Part shown: piece after piece, positions 1 through 6,387 of the stretch | Numbering within the stretch: position 1 is the stretch's first letter | Layout of the letters: every line of letters starts with the position of its first letter | Assembly (NCBI GenBank): GCA_026645375.1 | Contig: JAPFFX010000430.1 | Location: 1 to 17,109, forward strand | Reading direction: 5' to 3' | DNA length: 17,109 bases | From: Citricoccus sp. WCRC_4 | GTDB lineage: Bacteria > Actinomycetota > Actinomycetes > Actinomycetales > Micrococcaceae | The notes under the pieces: generated by a model | Told to the model about the DNA's origin: nothing | Databases searched by the model: none | Seen by the model: the letters and a program-made list of their open reading frames with translations, nothing else | Translations under genes and position numbers: made by a program

Positions 1-1
1 G

Positions 2-913
2 GTCCTCGACACCGGCCCGCACCTCCCGCGACGTCCCGTGGACGGACCGCTCGAGGGTCTCCGTCACCCGCTGCCGGTCGCGGCCGGTGGAGCCCTCGCC
101 GTGCAGCCGGGCCACGACGTCGTCCACGTCCGCCAGGGCCCGGAACTCACCCTGGGAACGGGACCGGGCCAGCGCCCAGGACTCGGGCAGCAACAGCCGG
201 CGGGCCGCCTCGCGGCTGTCCGCGACCGCCACGTTGGCCGAGGCGATCACGTAGGGCTCGGAGTACCAGGACGAGGGGCGGAACTGCTCCCGGTAGTGGT
301 CCAGGCCCGGGTGCGCGGCGTGGCCATCGCGCTGGAAGAGGGACGGCCCGCCCACGACGACGGCCAGCCCGGCCCGCGCGGCGGTCGTGAGTCCCTGCCT
401 GCTCGCCAGGACGAAGAGGGGCGTGGCGGCGTCGTCACGCGGCCGGGCGGTGAAGGACGCCTCGCCCCGGAGGAATCCGGTGAGTTCCGCCAGGTCCCCG
501 GGGAAGTCCCGGGCGGCGTCCTCTCCGGTGCGCAGCGCCTGGCGCACGGCCGGGGTGAAACCGAGGGAGCGGCCGACCCCCAGGTCGATCCTCCCGGGGA
601 ACAGGGCTTCGAGGGTGGCGGCCTGCTCGGCGACCACGAGGGGCTGGTGATTGGGCAGCATCACCCCGCCCGAGCCGATGCGGATGGACTGCGTGCGGGC
701 GGCCAGGACGGCCATCAGCACGGTGGGCGTGGAACCGGCGATGCCCGGAACGCCATGATGCTCGGCCACCCAGAAGCGCCGGAAGCCCAACCGCTCGGAC
801 CGCTGGGCCCGGTCGACCACGGCGTTCAGGGCCTCGGCCTCGGTGGAGCCGGCCAGGGAGTTGGCGCGGTCGAGGATGGAGACGGGCACGCGGGAGGGGC
901 CAGGGGCGGTCAT
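2..913 (-). CDS. LLM class flavin-dependent oxidoreductase, MsnO8-like (3' end cut by window)
   Basis: Luciferase-like monooxygenase expected to use reduced FMN and O2 on an unknown small substrate in the cytoplasm. Reading from ATG at 913 gives 304 codons without a stop up to the left edge. Family landmarks are AEHH at residues 50-53, MLPNHQPLVVAEQ at 85-97 and GRIDLGVGR at 107-115, the combination typical of the MsnO8 subgroup of LLM proteins. These proteins usually run to about 330-345 residues, so roughly 30-40 C-terminal residues lie outside the window. A GAGG stretch about 5 nt ahead of the ATG can serve as ribosome binding site. The gene is divergent from the reductase at 1012 with 98 bp between starts. 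The substrate cannot be deduced; the bacterial luciferase fold assignment is confident. Confidence 0.9.
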   Translation of the reverse strand, partial: MTAPGPSRVPVSILDRANSLAGSTEAEALNAVVDRAQRSERLGFRRFWVAEHHGVPGIAGSTPTVLMAVLAARTQSIRIGSGGVMLPNHQPLVVAEQAATLEALFPGRIDLGVGRSLGFTPAVRQALRTGEDAARDFPGDLAELTGFLRGEASFTARPRDDAATPLFVLASRQGLTTAARAGLAVVVGGPSLFQRDGHAAHPGLDHYREQFRPSSWYSEPYVIASANVAVADSREAARRLLLPESWALARSRSQGEFRALADVDDVVARLHGEGSTGRDRQRVTETLERSVHGTSREVRAGVED

Positions 914-1011
914 ACCAGCCTCAACACGATCCGGACCGGGGATATTGCCGGGGTTCAGGAGCAGCCGTTCAGGGGCAGCGATGCCGATGGCCGGGTTGCT
1001 ACGGTTCGGCC
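914..1011. promoter_or_regulatory. divergent intergenic promoter region
   Basis: This 98-bp gap separates two divergent genes. For the plus gene, TACGGT at 1000-1005 followed by exactly 6 nt and the ATG fits the actinobacterial leaderless pattern (TAnnnT then start codon); no Shine-Dalgarno sequence is visible. For the minus gene an AT-rich CAATAT stretch near 943-948 is the likeliest -10 area. Two direct copies of GTTCAGG (953-959 and 967-973) lie 14 bp apart and could be a regulator site, but this is weak. Confidence 0.4.
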
Positions 1012-1578
1012 ATGGCCGTCATCTACGAGACCGCGTGCACGCTCAACGGCTTCCTGGCCACCGAGGACGACTCCCTCGACTGGCTGTTCGACATCCCGGG
1101 CGAGCAGCCCGATCTCACCCCGTTCATGGAGTCGGCCACCGCGATCGTCATGGGTTCCACCACCTACGAGTGGGTGCTGGAGCACGAGGACCTGATGGCC
1201 CACCCGGAGAAGTGGCCGGAGTACCTGGGGCGGCAGCCGCTGTTCGTCTTCTCCAGCCGCCGGTTGCCGGTCCCCGAGGGAGCGGACGTGCGGGTGCTGG
1301 ACGGCGACGTCGGCCGGCACCTCCCGGAGATCCGTGCGGCCGCCGGCGACGGTGACGTCTGGATGATGGGCGGCGGAGGACTCGCCGCCCAGTTCCTCGA
1401 GGCAGACGCCCTGGACCAGGTTCGCCTGACCCTCGCGCCGGTGACCCTGGCCTCCGGCAAGCCGCTGTTCGCCGGCGACGTGCGGTGGGACCGGTTGCGA
1501 CTGCGCTCGGCCGAGAAGATCGGCGAATGGGCCCGGCTGGTCTACGACGTCGCCCCGCCGTCGTCCCAGGGGTCCTGA
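1012..1578 (+). CDS. dihydrofolate reductase family protein (RibD_C-like)
   Basis: A 188-residue protein of the RibD C-terminal/DHFR-like fold, probably an NAD(P)H-dependent reductase of the cytoplasm with unknown substrate. Evidence: N-terminal strand followed by LNGFLA (11-16, the usual S/T-L-D/N-G motif), VMGSTTYEW (47-55), the FSSRRLP segment (80-86) and the nucleotide-binding glycine stretch MMGGGGLA (118-125) followed by the VRLTLAPVTLASGKPLF block (137-153). Length and domain span match single-domain family members. It differs from the two paralogs at 13982 and 14597 and is not a close duplicate of either. Start ATG 1012 is chosen because TACGGT lies 6 nt upstream, consistent with a leaderless mRNA. 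It is a single-gene unit followed by a perfect hairpin at 1616-1638. Confidence 0.9.
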   Translation: MAVIYETACTLNGFLATEDDSLDWLFDIPGEQPDLTPFMESATAIVMGSTTYEWVLEHEDLMAHPEKWPEYLGRQPLFVFSSRRLPVPEGADVRVLDGDVGRHLPEIRAAAGDGDVWMMGGGGLAAQFLEADALDQVRLTLAPVTLASGKPLFAGDVRWDRLRLRSAEKIGEWARLVYDVAPPSSQGS

Positions 1579-1611
1579 CCCGCGCCCTCCCCGCCACGGA
1601 TCGTCGCCAGC

Positions 1612-1642
1612 GGGAACATGCCGGTCAGACCGGCATGTCCCC
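1612..1642 (+). terminator. perfect inverted repeat, likely terminator of the 1012 gene
   Basis: ACATGCCGGT (1616-1625), loop CAG, ACCGGCATGT (1629-1638) form a perfect 10-bp stem; after one mismatch, three further G-C pairs extend it (1612-1614 with 1640-1642). It begins about 34 nt after the reductase stop codon. No U-tract follows, only a C-run, which is usual for GC-rich actinobacterial hairpin terminators. The short loop and dyad symmetry also leave open an operator role for the NlpC gene. Confidence 0.6.
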
Positions 1643-1842
1643 CTCCGAGGCGACGAAACAATCACGAAGTGGTAACGTCGATGGCCGTGCCTTGGGCCGG
1701 GTCTGTAGCGCCCTTGACCTCTTGCATGGGGCTTTCAGGAAACGTTCAGCAAGCGAACAGTGTCACGCAAGGTTGCGATTCAATAACATTCGTGTACGGT
1801 GTATAACGATCCGATCACACGCGAAGCATTGAGAGCATCCCC
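1643..1842 (+). promoter_or_regulatory. long upstream region of the NlpC/P60 gene with candidate promoter
   Basis: About 200 bp, clearly richer in A+T than its surroundings. TATAAC at 1802-1807 is the best -10 element; a -35 at the right spacing is only TTCAAT (1779-1784). GAGAG at 1831-1835 lies 7 nt before the ATG and is the likely ribosome binding site. GTAACG (1672-1677) and GTCACG (1762-1767) resemble half-sites of the MtrA response regulator, which controls cell-wall hydrolases in other actinobacteria; they are too far apart to form one classical box, so this is only suggestive. I see no c-di-AMP (ydaO) riboswitch core here. Confidence 0.4.
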
Positions 1843-2559
1843 ATGACCTACTCCTCCCGCCGTGCCCGCCTCCTCGCCGAGAAGCAGGCCCGCCGCACTC
1901 ACCGCCGCCGTTCCCTGACCGTCAGCGTCGCCGGCCTGGCCACCGTCGCCGGAGCCACCATCGCCGGCGTGGCCCCGGCCGCGGCCAATGACGGCGGTGC
2001 CGCCACCGTCGACTACTCGGCCCAGCAGGGCTACAGCTGGAGCGCGGGCGACTCGTCCTCCGCCAGCACCTCCTCCGCCAGCACCTCCTCCGCCGGTGGG
2101 TCGTACGACTACACCCCGGCCTCCACCGGATCGTCCCAGGCGACCTACCAGTTGGCGTCCTACACCACCTCCTCCGCCAGCGGCTGGCGCGCGGATGTGG
2201 CCCAGTGGGCCACCGCCAAGGCAGCCGACCCGAGCGTCTACTACAGCTGGGGTGGCAACGGCCCCACCGCCTATGACTGCTCCGGCTTCACCCAGAGCGC
2301 CTTCGCCCAGGCCGGCAAGAGCATCCCGCGGGGCTCCTCGGCGCAGTACTCCGGGGGACAGAAGGTCTCCATGAACAACCTCCGGGTGGGTGACCTGGTG
2401 TTCTGGTCCAACAACGGCTCGGGTTCCGGCGTCTACCACGTGGCCATCTACATCGGCGACGGCAAGATCGCGCACGCCCGCAACCCGCAGATGGGCGTGT
2501 CCGTCACCAAGCTGAACTACAGCCCCACCAACATGCTCGGCACCGCCGTCCGGTACTGA
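1843..2559 (+). CDS. secreted NlpC/P60 family peptidoglycan hydrolase
   Basis: A 238-residue exported cell-wall hydrolase; NlpC/P60 enzymes cut the D-Glu to diamino-acid bond in peptidoglycan stem peptides. Residues 1-48 form a long signal peptide: an Arg-rich n-region, a hydrophobic core at about 24-44, and an A-A-A cleavage site before Asn49. Residues 60-112 are a low-complexity Ser/Thr/Ala/Tyr linker containing the repeated SSAST unit. The catalytic domain is about 115-238: YDCSGF holds the nucleophile Cys146, YHVAIYIG holds His199, and His211 in AHARNP is the probable third polar residue. The domain is intact and of usual length. It stands alone, with a long 5' region and a terminator shared with the convergent dehydrogenase. 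There is no LysM or SH3 anchor, so the linker probably replaces cell-wall targeting. Confidence 0.95.
   Translation: MTYSSRRARLLAEKQARRTHRRRSLTVSVAGLATVAGATIAGVAPAAANDGGAATVDYSAQQGYSWSAGDSSSASTSSASTSSAGGSYDYTPASTGSSQATYQLASYTTSSASGWRADVAQWATAKAADPSVYYSWGGNGPTAYDCSGFTQSAFAQAGKSIPRGSSAQYSGGQKVSMNNLRVGDLVFWSNNGSGSGVYHVAIYIGDGKIAHARNPQMGVSVTKLNYSPTNMLGTAVRY
2056..2094 (+). repeat. 15-bp in-frame tandem repeat, 2.6 copies
   Basis: The unit TCCTCCGCCAGCACC occurs at 2056-2070 and 2071-2085 and is followed by a 9-nt partial copy at 2086-2094. It encodes the S-S-A-S-T linker repeat of the NlpC/P60 protein. A diverged piece of the unit recurs near 2169-2181. Because the period is a multiple of three, copy number changes would lengthen or shorten the linker without a frameshift. 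Confidence 0.9.
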
Positions 2560-2600
2560 GCAGTCCCCTCCGGGATCCCCGCGGGATCCTGACAGCGCAC

Positions 2601-2633
2601 GGCCCGGTGGTCCGCGATGCGGACGGCCGGGCC
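2601..2633. terminator. bidirectional hairpin terminator between convergent genes
   Basis: GGCCCGG (2601-2607) pairs with CCGGGCC (2627-2633) and TCCGC (2611-2615) with GCGGA (2619-2623), separated by a small internal loop and closed by a GAT loop. It lies 41 bp after the NlpC/P60 stop and 50 bp after the stop of the minus-strand dehydrogenase, exactly where a shared terminator is expected. Confidence 0.75.
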
Positions 2634-2683
2634 CTGCTGCGTCCGGACCCGGGCTGTCGGGGCGGGGGCGGCGCCCGTCCGTC

Positions 2684-3847
2684 TCACAGGTTGCGGGCGA
2701 TGAGCTCCTTCATGATCTCGTTCGTCCCGCCGTAGATCCGTTGCACCCGGGCATCGGCATACAGCCTGCCGATCGGATACTCGAGCATGTAGCCGTACCC
2801 GCCGAACAGCTGCACGCAGCGGTCGATGACCGTGCCCTGCAGGTCGGTGGAGTAGTACTTCGCGCGCGAGGCCATGGCGGCATCGAGCTGGCCGTCCACG
2901 TGCAGGGCGACGCAGTGGTCCAGGAAGGTCCGGGCCACCAGGACCTCCGTGCTGACCTCGGCCAGCGTGAACCTGGTGTTCTGGAAGTCGAAGACCTTCT
3001 GCCCGAACGCCTCGCGCTGGCGGGTGTAGTCCAGCGCCAGTTCGAACGCCAGCTCGGCGTAGCCGACGGCCGTGATCGCGATCGCCAGCCGCTCCTGCGG
3101 CAGCTGGGCCATCAGCTGGTAGAAACCCTGCCCCTCCCGGTCTCCCAGCAGGTTCGTCACCGGCACCCGCACGTCCGTGAAGGACAACTCGCGGGTGTCC
3201 TGGCCGTGCTGTCCGACCTTGGACAGCACCCGCCCCCGCTCGAACCCGGCCAGGCCCTCGGTCTCCACGGCGATCAGGGACACCCCTCGCGCACCCTCCC
3301 CGCCGGTCCGCGCCACCACGATGATCAGCCCGCCGTGGGTGGCGTTGGTGATGAACGTCTTGGACCCGTTGATCACGTAGTGGTCCCCATCCCGCCGGGC
3401 GGTGGTGCGCACGTTCTGCAGGTCCGAGCCGGTGGAGGGTTCCGTCATGGCGATCGCGCCGATGAGTTCTCCGCCGGCCATCCTCGGCAGCCAAGCGCGC
3501 TTCTGCTCCTCGGAGCCGTAGGCGAGCACGTAGTGCGCCACGATCGTGGAGTGGATGGAATACCCCAGGGACCCGTCCCCGGCCTTGCCCTGCTCCCACA
3601 GCACGGCGGCCTCGTGGGTGAAGTCGCCTCCGCCGCCGCCGTACTCCTCCGGGATGGAGATGCAGAGCAATCCGGCCTGCCCGGCGGCGAGCCACGTCTC
3701 GTGGTCCACCTGGTGCTGCTCGGCGAAGCGTTCGGTGTAGGGCGTGACTTCCCGAGCGAAGAAGGAGCGAGCGAGGTCGGCGACGTCGGCCACCTCGTCC
3801 TTCAGCCACGGCGAGGCATAGGCGGGGGTGCGGAAGGTGGCGGCCAC
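2684..3847 (-). CDS. acyl-CoA dehydrogenase, long-chain (LCAD) type
   Basis: FAD-dependent oxidation of an acyl-CoA to the trans-2-enoyl-CoA, first step of fatty-acid beta-oxidation, electrons passing to an electron-transfer flavoprotein. The 387 residues span all three domains: helical N-domain (about 15-130), beta domain with the flavin-contacting MTEPSTGSD (134-142) and FITNATHG (165-172), and helical C-domain with QREAFGQ (277-283), QLFGGYGY (346-353) and IYGGTNEIM (371-379). The position of the usual base in the YEGT motif is Gly here; instead Glu252 in LPQERLAIA matches the catalytic glutamate of mammalian LCAD and isovaleryl-CoA dehydrogenase. The order of these motifs resembles mitochondrial LCAD closely. 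Start is GTG at 3847 because AGGAG sits 5 nt upstream. It has no operon partners. Confidence 0.95.
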   Translation of the reverse strand: MAATFRTPAYASPWLKDEVADVADLARSFFAREVTPYTERFAEQHQVDHETWLAAGQAGLLCISIPEEYGGGGGDFTHEAAVLWEQGKAGDGSLGYSIHSTIVAHYVLAYGSEEQKRAWLPRMAGGELIGAIAMTEPSTGSDLQNVRTTARRDGDHYVINGSKTFITNATHGGLIIVVARTGGEGARGVSLIAVETEGLAGFERGRVLSKVGQHGQDTRELSFTDVRVPVTNLLGDREGQGFYQLMAQLPQERLAIAITAVGYAELAFELALDYTRQREAFGQKVFDFQNTRFTLAEVSTEVLVARTFLDHCVALHVDGQLDAAMASRAKYYSTDLQGTVIDRCVQLFGGYGYMLEYPIGRLYADARVQRIYGGTNEIMKELIARNL

Positions 3848-3916
3848 GGGAGCTCCTGGATCGGTCCGGTGCGGGAGCGACAGGCGGAAGGGGCCTCGTC
3901 CCTGTCAGGGCACCGT

Positions 3917-3933
3917 AGGCGCCGGGGGCGCCT
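3917..3933 (-). terminator. second hairpin behind the DoxX gene
   Basis: AGGCGCC (3917-3923), loop GGG, GGCGCCT (3927-3933) make a 7-bp perfect stem. It lies just downstream, on the minus strand, of the larger hairpin at 3952-3993, so the two form a tandem termination zone between DoxX and the acyl-CoA dehydrogenase. Confidence 0.5.
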
Positions 3934-3951
3934 CGGGGCAATGGCGAGGAC

Positions 3952-3993
3952 GCAGGACAGGTGCGGCACCGGGTGGTGCCACACCTGTCCTGT
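3952..3993 (-). terminator. strong 17-bp-stem terminator of the DoxX gene
   Basis: AGGACAGGTG (3954-3963) pairs with CACCTGTCCT (3982-3991), extended outward by C3953-G3992 and a wobble pair. After one mismatch, GGCACC (3965-3970) pairs with GGTGCC (3975-3980) around a GGGT loop. It starts about 19 nt after the DoxX stop codon. There is no U-tract, as usual for GC-rich intrinsic terminators. This is the strongest hairpin noticed in the window. Confidence 0.85.
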
Positions 3994-4012
3994 CGTCTGG
4001 TCCGGCTGGAGC

Positions 4013-4453
4013 TCAGGCGGCCCGGCGGCGGGTGATCAGCTGGTCCAGGCTGTAGCGACCCGGGCCGATGGCCACGAACACGAGGGAGCCAAGGGCGAGG
4101 GCCGCCACCAGCTCCCAGCCGTTGTTGGCCACGAAGAGGCCGTTGGGCAGGTGCACCATCAGCCAGGCGCCCACGGTGACGATGAGGGTGAGGACGGCGG
4201 CCAGCGGCGTCAGCAGGCCCAGCACGAGCAGGATGCCGGCGCCGAGTTCGACGACGGCCGCGAACGTGGCCGCCGCCTGCGGCAGCGGGATGCCCATCTC
4301 GGAGAAGGCCTGGCCGGTGCCGGCGAGGGTCCACTCGAAGAACTTCTGGGCGCCATGGGCGATGAAGATGACGCCGAGGATCACGCGGGCCACCAGCAGC
4401 AGGGTGTCCTGGACGGGGCGGGGGGTGGGGAGGAGCTGGGCAGCGGTGGTCAC
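4013..4453 (-). CDS. DoxX family membrane protein
   Basis: A 146-residue integral membrane protein of the DoxX/quinol-oxidase-subunit-like family; members are small four-helix proteins whose function is mostly undefined, some linked to thiol or redox stress. Hydrophobic segments are seen at about 18-36, 58-82, 84-104 and 112-130, with the family signature ARVILGVIFIAHGAQKFF (residues 22-39) in helix one and an Arg-rich cytoplasmic tail. The start is the GTG at 4453, because GAAGGA lies 7-8 nt upstream; the frame is open further upstream but runs through the promoter and operator. The gene is a single unit with a MarR-like operator in its promoter and a strong terminator, suggesting conditional expression. 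Confidence 0.88.
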   Translation of the reverse strand: MTTAAQLLPTPRPVQDTLLLVARVILGVIFIAHGAQKFFEWTLAGTGQAFSEMGIPLPQAAATFAAVVELGAGILLVLGLLTPLAAVLTLIVTVGAWLMVHLPNGLFVANNGWELVAALALGSLVFVAIGPGRYSLDQLITRRRAA

Positions 4454-4518
4454 GGAGGGTTCCTTCGGTCGGTCGTCAGGGACGTCTGCGGGGGTGACAC
4501 TGCGTGCCGTGCCCGCCG

Positions 4519-4549
4519 AGATAATTGATGCTTCAACTAACGTTGTCCT
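4519..4549 (-). promoter_or_regulatory. DoxX promoter with embedded MarR-like palindrome
   Basis: An AT-rich island in GC-rich surroundings. On the minus strand TTATCT (4524-4519) is the -10 candidate and the AGGACAAC stretch (4549-4542) holds the -35 region 17-19 bp away. Between them lies the imperfect palindrome TAGTTGA-AGCA-TCAATTA (minus strand, 4539-4522; 6 of 7 arm positions match). A dyad with TTGA/TCAA arms is typical of MarR-family operators, and DoxX genes are often MarR-regulated. No MarR gene is in the window. Confidence 0.55.
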
Positions 4550-4671
4550 GTGGGGCACCCTGCCGTCAAGTCGGAACGGGAGCGCAGGGGTGATCCCGCC
4601 GGGTGCCGGCCGCCACCGACGGGTCTCATGCCGCGTCAGCACGGCAATCCCGCCTCGGCGTCAAGCGAGGG

Positions 4672-4743
4672 GTGAAGTTGCTCACGGTGGCCGATAGGGT
4701 GACCGCACGGCCCCAGCCGGGGGCCGGCAAGGCCGGCCAGACC
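4672..4743 (+). promoter_or_regulatory. promoter and hairpin leader of the LssY_C/TMEM175 gene
   Basis: GTGAAG (4672-4677), 17-bp spacer and TAGGGT (4695-4700) form a plausible actinobacterial promoter, giving a leader of about 37 nt. Just ahead of the ATG, GGCCGGC (4722-4728), AAG loop and GCCGGCC (4732-4738) can fold into a perfect 7-bp hairpin that occupies the place where a ribosome binding site should be; no clear Shine-Dalgarno sequence is present. The promoter placement is the reason I prefer ATG 4744 over upstream in-frame starts. Confidence 0.45.
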
Positions 4744-6378
4744 ATGGACACGCAGAGCACACACCGGATGTCTACCGACGGACCGGAACCGTCGGAACGC
4801 CACAGTGCCCGTGCCACCGTCCTGCTGTGGTGCCACCGACTGCTGCGCCTGGTGGTCACCGCCCTCGCCGGCTTGGGCGTCTACCACCTGGTCCTCGAGG
4901 AATTCGATACCCATGGCCGCCTCGTCTGGGGTTTCCTGCTCATCTGGGTGCTCTGTGCGTACGTTCTGCTGCCGCAGCTGAACCGCGTGCTGGCCCGGGT
5001 CTACGTGCCCGACTACTTCATCGGCAGGGCCAGGACGGCCGATGGGCTGCTGGGGGACCCGGTCAACCTGGCGGTCCTGGGGACTGCGGACCAATTGGCC
5101 GCGGCACTGCGCACGGCTGGCTGGACCGCCGCGGACCCGTTGAACCCGTCCACGGGCTGGGGCATCACCCGGGCGTCCCTGCTCCGCCGCAGCTACCCGG
5201 CGGCCCCGGTGAGCCCGTTGTTCGTGTTCGGCCGCCGTCAGGACCTGGTGTTCGAGCGTGAGGTGGCGGGCAGCCCCGCCCAGCGGCACCACGTGCGGTT
5301 CTGGGCCTGTCCGCCCGGCTGGAAGCTACCCGGTGGCTTCGGCGCTGACCTGGTCGGGGCGGCCACCTTCGACCGGCGGGTCGGGTTGTCCCTGTTCACC
5401 CTGCAGGTCACGCACAAGGTGGCCGAGCGGACGGACGAGGAACGGGACCTCGTCGTCGCGGCGCTGCGCTCGGCGGGCGCCGCGGTCCACGTGGTCAGGC
5501 ATTTCACCACGGGCTACCACACCCGCAACGGGGGTGGGGATGCCATCGAGACGGACGGGGACCTGCCCATCGTCGACCTGCGGGCGGTCGCGGCGCCGGA
5601 GGGGACGTCCCGCGAGGCACCGCCGACGGGGGAGGCCCAGGGGGCGGCCGGGTCGACGAACGCCGAGTCCCCGGCCGGTCTGGCGCGTGCTGGGGCTCGG
5701 GTCGATCCGGCACGAGGCTGGTCGCCGGTTGAGCGGCACCGGAGCCTGTTCGGCTCGGGTACGTCGCTCGATCGGCTGGTCTTCTTCAGTGACGCGGTGT
5801 TCGCCATCGCCATGACCCTGCTGGTGCTGGAACTGATCCTGCCCGGTGACCTCGACCCGCGGGAGGTCGACCGCGCCCTCGCGGCACACCTCCCGGAATT
5901 CCTCGCCTACGTGCTGAGTTTCACGGTCATCGGGACCGCCTGGATGAATCACCACCGCAAGTTCACCGTCATCCGCCGGTACGACGTGCGCTTGCAGTGG
6001 CTCAACCTGTCGCTGCTGTTCCTCATCGCTCTGCTCCCCATGCCCACGAGCCTGCTCAGCGACTATGGCGGGCGGACCTCCCCCTGGCCCGTGGTGCTCT
6101 ACGCCGTGGTGACGGCGGGGGTGTACATCACGTTGAGCCTGATCTGGCGGCATGCCTGGCGGGCCGGACTGATCGCGCCCGAAGTGGACGCCGAACTGTA
6201 CCGGTACGTCCTTCACGGCGCCTGGCCGGTGCCCGCCGTCTTCCTCGGCAGCGTGCCCGTGGCGTTCGTGAGCCCGGAACTCGCGGCGTACTCCTGGCTC
6301 CTCCTCGTGCCGGTCCTGCCGACGGCGCGGTGGCTGCGACGCCGGAATGCCGGCCTGGCGGAACGGGAGTCGGAGTGA
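4744..6378 (+). CDS. LssY_C domain fused to TMEM175-like channel domain
   Basis: A 544-residue membrane protein with two separate modules. Residues 30-80 hold two transmembrane helices; 90-280 match the LssY C-terminal domain (landmarks DPVNLAVLG 105-113, PVSPLFVFGRRQDLVF 155-170, RHHVRFW 181-187, GAATFDRRVG 205-214, ERDLVV 233-238). A charged, Ala/Gly/Pro-rich linker follows (283-330). Residues 342-535 form a TMEM175/DUF1211 module: LDRLVFFSDAVFAIAMTLL (342-360) carries the FSD motif that lines the K+ filter in TMEM175 channels, then about five more helices. The bacterial TMEM175 family is normally about 200 residues and free-standing, so this fusion is noteworthy. The inferred role is a K+-permeable channel coupled to an uncharacterised domain. 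It ends 9 bp before the convergent DUF3253 gene. Confidence 0.85.
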   Translation: MDTQSTHRMSTDGPEPSERHSARATVLLWCHRLLRLVVTALAGLGVYHLVLEEFDTHGRLVWGFLLIWVLCAYVLLPQLNRVLARVYVPDYFIGRARTADGLLGDPVNLAVLGTADQLAAALRTAGWTAADPLNPSTGWGITRASLLRRSYPAAPVSPLFVFGRRQDLVFEREVAGSPAQRHHVRFWACPPGWKLPGGFGADLVGAATFDRRVGLSLFTLQVTHKVAERTDEERDLVVAALRSAGAAVHVVRHFTTGYHTRNGGGDAIETDGDLPIVDLRAVAAPEGTSREAPPTGEAQGAAGSTNAESPAGLARAGARVDPARGWSPVERHRSLFGSGTSLDRLVFFSDAVFAIAMTLLVLELILPGDLDPREVDRALAAHLPEFLAYVLSFTVIGTAWMNHHRKFTVIRRYDVRLQWLNLSLLFLIALLPMPTSLLSDYGGRTSPWPVVLYAVVTAGVYITLSLIWRHAWRAGLIAPEVDAELYRYVLHGAWPVPAVFLGSVPVAFVSPELAAYSWLLLVPVLPTARWLRRRNAGLAERESE

Positions 6379-6387
6379 GCGAGGTCG

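Noticed and set aside
1643..1842. c-di-AMP (ydaO) riboswitch ahead of the NlpC/P60 gene
   Set aside because: This riboswitch is common ahead of actinobacterial cell-wall hydrolase genes, but its conserved core segments are not visible here.
2741..4528. long plus-strand open frame antisense to the acyl-CoA dehydrogenase and DoxX genes
   Set aside because: It covers two convincing minus-strand genes, a terminator and a promoter; its translation is low-complexity and motif-free, as expected for an opposite-strand shadow in GC-rich DNA.
4603..4743. earlier in-frame starts for the LssY_C/TMEM175 protein
   Set aside because: They lie in or before the likely promoter (-10 at 4695-4700) and add a segment without motif.
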